From Sulfurospirillum sp964441765 (GTDB lineage Bacteria > Campylobacterota > Campylobacteria > Campylobacterales > Sulfurospirillaceae): a DNA stretch of 5,917 bases. Below, piece by piece: positions 4,863 through 5,917 of this stretch. The notes beneath the pieces are model-generated. The model searched no databases. It saw only the letters and a list, made by a program, of their open reading frames with translations, and was not told the origin of the DNA. The stretch is from NCBI GenBank assembly GCA_964441765.1, contig CAYTVI010000090.1, positions 1 to 5,917 of the forward strand, given 5' to 3'. The position numbers and the translations under genes are program-made. Position 1 is the first letter of the stretch, and every line of letters begins with the position of its first letter.

Positions 4863-5917
4863 ATGTTTAAATTTAATGTAACGAGTGATGCCTGTGTCAA
4901 GTGTGGTAAGTGTATTCCTGTTTGTACGATTCACGAGGTCAACCGTGATGAAGTAACAAGCCCAAGAGGTTTTTTAGACCTTTTAGGAGCGTATCAACGA
5001 GGCGAATTGGAACTCGATAAAAACGCTAAAAATATCTTTGAAAGCTGTTTTTTATGCACTAATTGTGTGGATGTCTGTCCCAACGATTTACCAGTCGATA
5101 TGCTCATCGAGCAAGTCCGTAACGATATTCGTCAAAAATTTGGTCTGGCGTGGTATAAAAAACTGGCGTTCTTCTTGCTTCGTAACCGCAATATCATGGA
5201 CGTTCTGGCAAGACTAGGCTACATGTTTCAAACGTGCGGGTTTAAAATGGTGGAAAAGCAAAGTTCGATGTATTTGCGTAATTTCCCTATTATTAAGATG
5301 GACAGACTTTTCCCAAGCTTGAAGAAGAAGACCTTTTTAAATTCCCATCCCGATGTGATTTATCATGGTGGTAAAGGTAAAGTGGGTATTTTTATCGGCT
5401 GTTTAGCCAACTACATGTACACCGATATCGGTAAGTCGTTACTTGAAATTTTAAAAGTACTTGAAATTGATGCCTATCTTATCAAACAACAAAAATGCTG
5501 TGGCGCCCCACAATACTTTACGGGGGATTTTGACAGTGTGGATGCACTCGCAAAATTTAACATTGAGTATATTGAAAGCTTTGTAAACGAACTTGACGCC
5601 ATCATCATCCCTGAAGCGACGTGTAGTGCGATGATAAAAGCAGACTACATACACTTTTTTCACGACCAACCTGAGTGGCAAGTCAGAGCAAAAGCGATTG
5701 CTCCACACATCTTTATGGCAACCGAATACTTAGAAAAAAAGACCAATTTAGCTGAGATTTTAGCGACCAAATCACGCATCAATGAAAGCATCACCTATCA
5801 CGACCCGTGTCATGCGAGAAAAATGCAAGGTGTGTGGAAAGAGCCAAGAAACTTACTTTCTAAAAATTACATCTTAAAAGAGATGAGTGATCCTAACCGC
5901 TGTTGTGGTTTTGGTGG
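4863..5917 (+). CDS. Ferredoxin-type Fe-S oxidoreductase subunit with CCG domains (GlcF/GlpC-like), 3' end cut by window edge
   Basis: This reading frame was translated from ATG 4863; 351 residues are visible with no stop. An N-terminal double [4Fe-4S] ferredoxin domain has Cys11-x2-Cys14-x2-Cys17-x3-Cys21 and Cys62-x2-Cys65-x2-Cys68-x3-Cys72-Pro. A basic linker (about 95-165) leads to a first CCG domain with Cys180, Cys212-Cys213-Gly and Cys254. A second CCG domain starts at HDPCHARK (Cys316) and reaches Cys347-Cys348-GFGG at the edge. This order is that of GlcF, GlpC and HdrD-type proteins, which carry electrons from a flavoprotein dehydrogenase (glycolate, lactate, glycerol-3-phosphate) or bind a CCG-type cluster. 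The substrate cannot be told from this subunit alone. About 70-80 residues are probably missing. It starts 2 nt after the hemN stop without a clear Shine-Dalgarno, suggesting coupling to hemN. In C. jejuni I recall an equivalent gene (Cj0991c) next to hemN, annotated only as a ferredoxin-type oxidoreductase. Confidence 0.93.
   Translation, partial: MFKFNVTSDACVKCGKCIPVCTIHEVNRDEVTSPRGFLDLLGAYQRGELELDKNAKNIFESCFLCTNCVDVCPNDLPVDMLIEQVRNDIRQKFGLAWYKKLAFFLLRNRNIMDVLARLGYMFQTCGFKMVEKQSSMYLRNFPIIKMDRLFPSLKKKTFLNSHPDVIYHGGKGKVGIFIGCLANYMYTDIGKSLLEILKVLEIDAYLIKQQKCCGAPQYFTGDFDSVDALAKFNIEYIESFVNELDAIIIPEATCSAMIKADYIHFFHDQPEWQVRAKAIAPHIFMATEYLEKKTNLAEILATKSRINESITYHDPCHARKMQGVWKEPRNLLSKNYILKEMSDPNRCCGFG

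Noticed and set aside
5451..5708. Minus-strand open frame of 85 codons
   Set aside because: It lies fully inside the CCG domains of the Fe-S oxidoreductase, whose plus-strand frame has all the expected cysteine motifs.
1..5917. Mobile elements, CRISPR arrays, tRNA or rRNA genes, toxin-antitoxin or defence modules
   Set aside because: None seen. Known gene families and short gaps account for nearly all bases, and composition looks uniform with no sign of recent transfer.

Overview
The window is an ordinary, densely packed chromosomal segment. It is AT-rich with lysine-rich coding and short intergenic gaps. The gene set and order point to Campylobacterota (Epsilonproteobacteria). The order ribA (divergent) / hemB - argF - small conserved protein - hemN - ferredoxin-type CCG-domain oxidoreductase matches, from memory, the Cj0996c to Cj0991c order of Campylobacter jejuni. 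A free-living relative such as Sulfurospirillum is my best guess for the genus; this is an inference from overall sequence character and not proven.

Layout. On the minus strand, ribA (354-917, GTP cyclohydrolase II) is followed after 12 nt by mscL, the large mechanosensitive channel, whose 3' end runs off the left edge. A 77-nt divergent intergenic region (918-994) holds the start signals for ribA and for hemB. On the plus strand come hemB (995-1966, porphobilinogen synthase), a 96-nt gap with three short inverted repeats (1967-2062), argF (2063-2983, ornithine carbamoyltransferase), a cysteine-free small protein resembling the UPF0763/DUF2603 family (2984-3490), hemN (3487-4860, oxygen-independent coproporphyrinogen III dehydrogenase) and a 2x[4Fe-4S] plus CCG-domain oxidoreductase subunit of GlcF/GlpC type (4863 to beyond the right edge).

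The genes argF, the small protein, hemN and the Fe-S subunit are spaced at 0, -4 and +2 nt, so they almost certainly form one translationally coupled operon. HemB and HemN are an early and a late step of haem synthesis. HemN is the radical-SAM version that works without oxygen, which fits an anaerobic or microaerophilic lifestyle. The downstream Fe-S protein is the type that passes electrons from a flavin-dependent 2-hydroxyacid or glycerol-phosphate dehydrogenase to the quinone pool or another acceptor. ArgF is metabolically unrelated to haem, and the protein between argF and hemN has no known function.

I found no mobile element, CRISPR array, tRNA, rRNA or defence-type system. The least explained parts are the small protein between argF and hemN and the hairpin cluster between hemB and argF.
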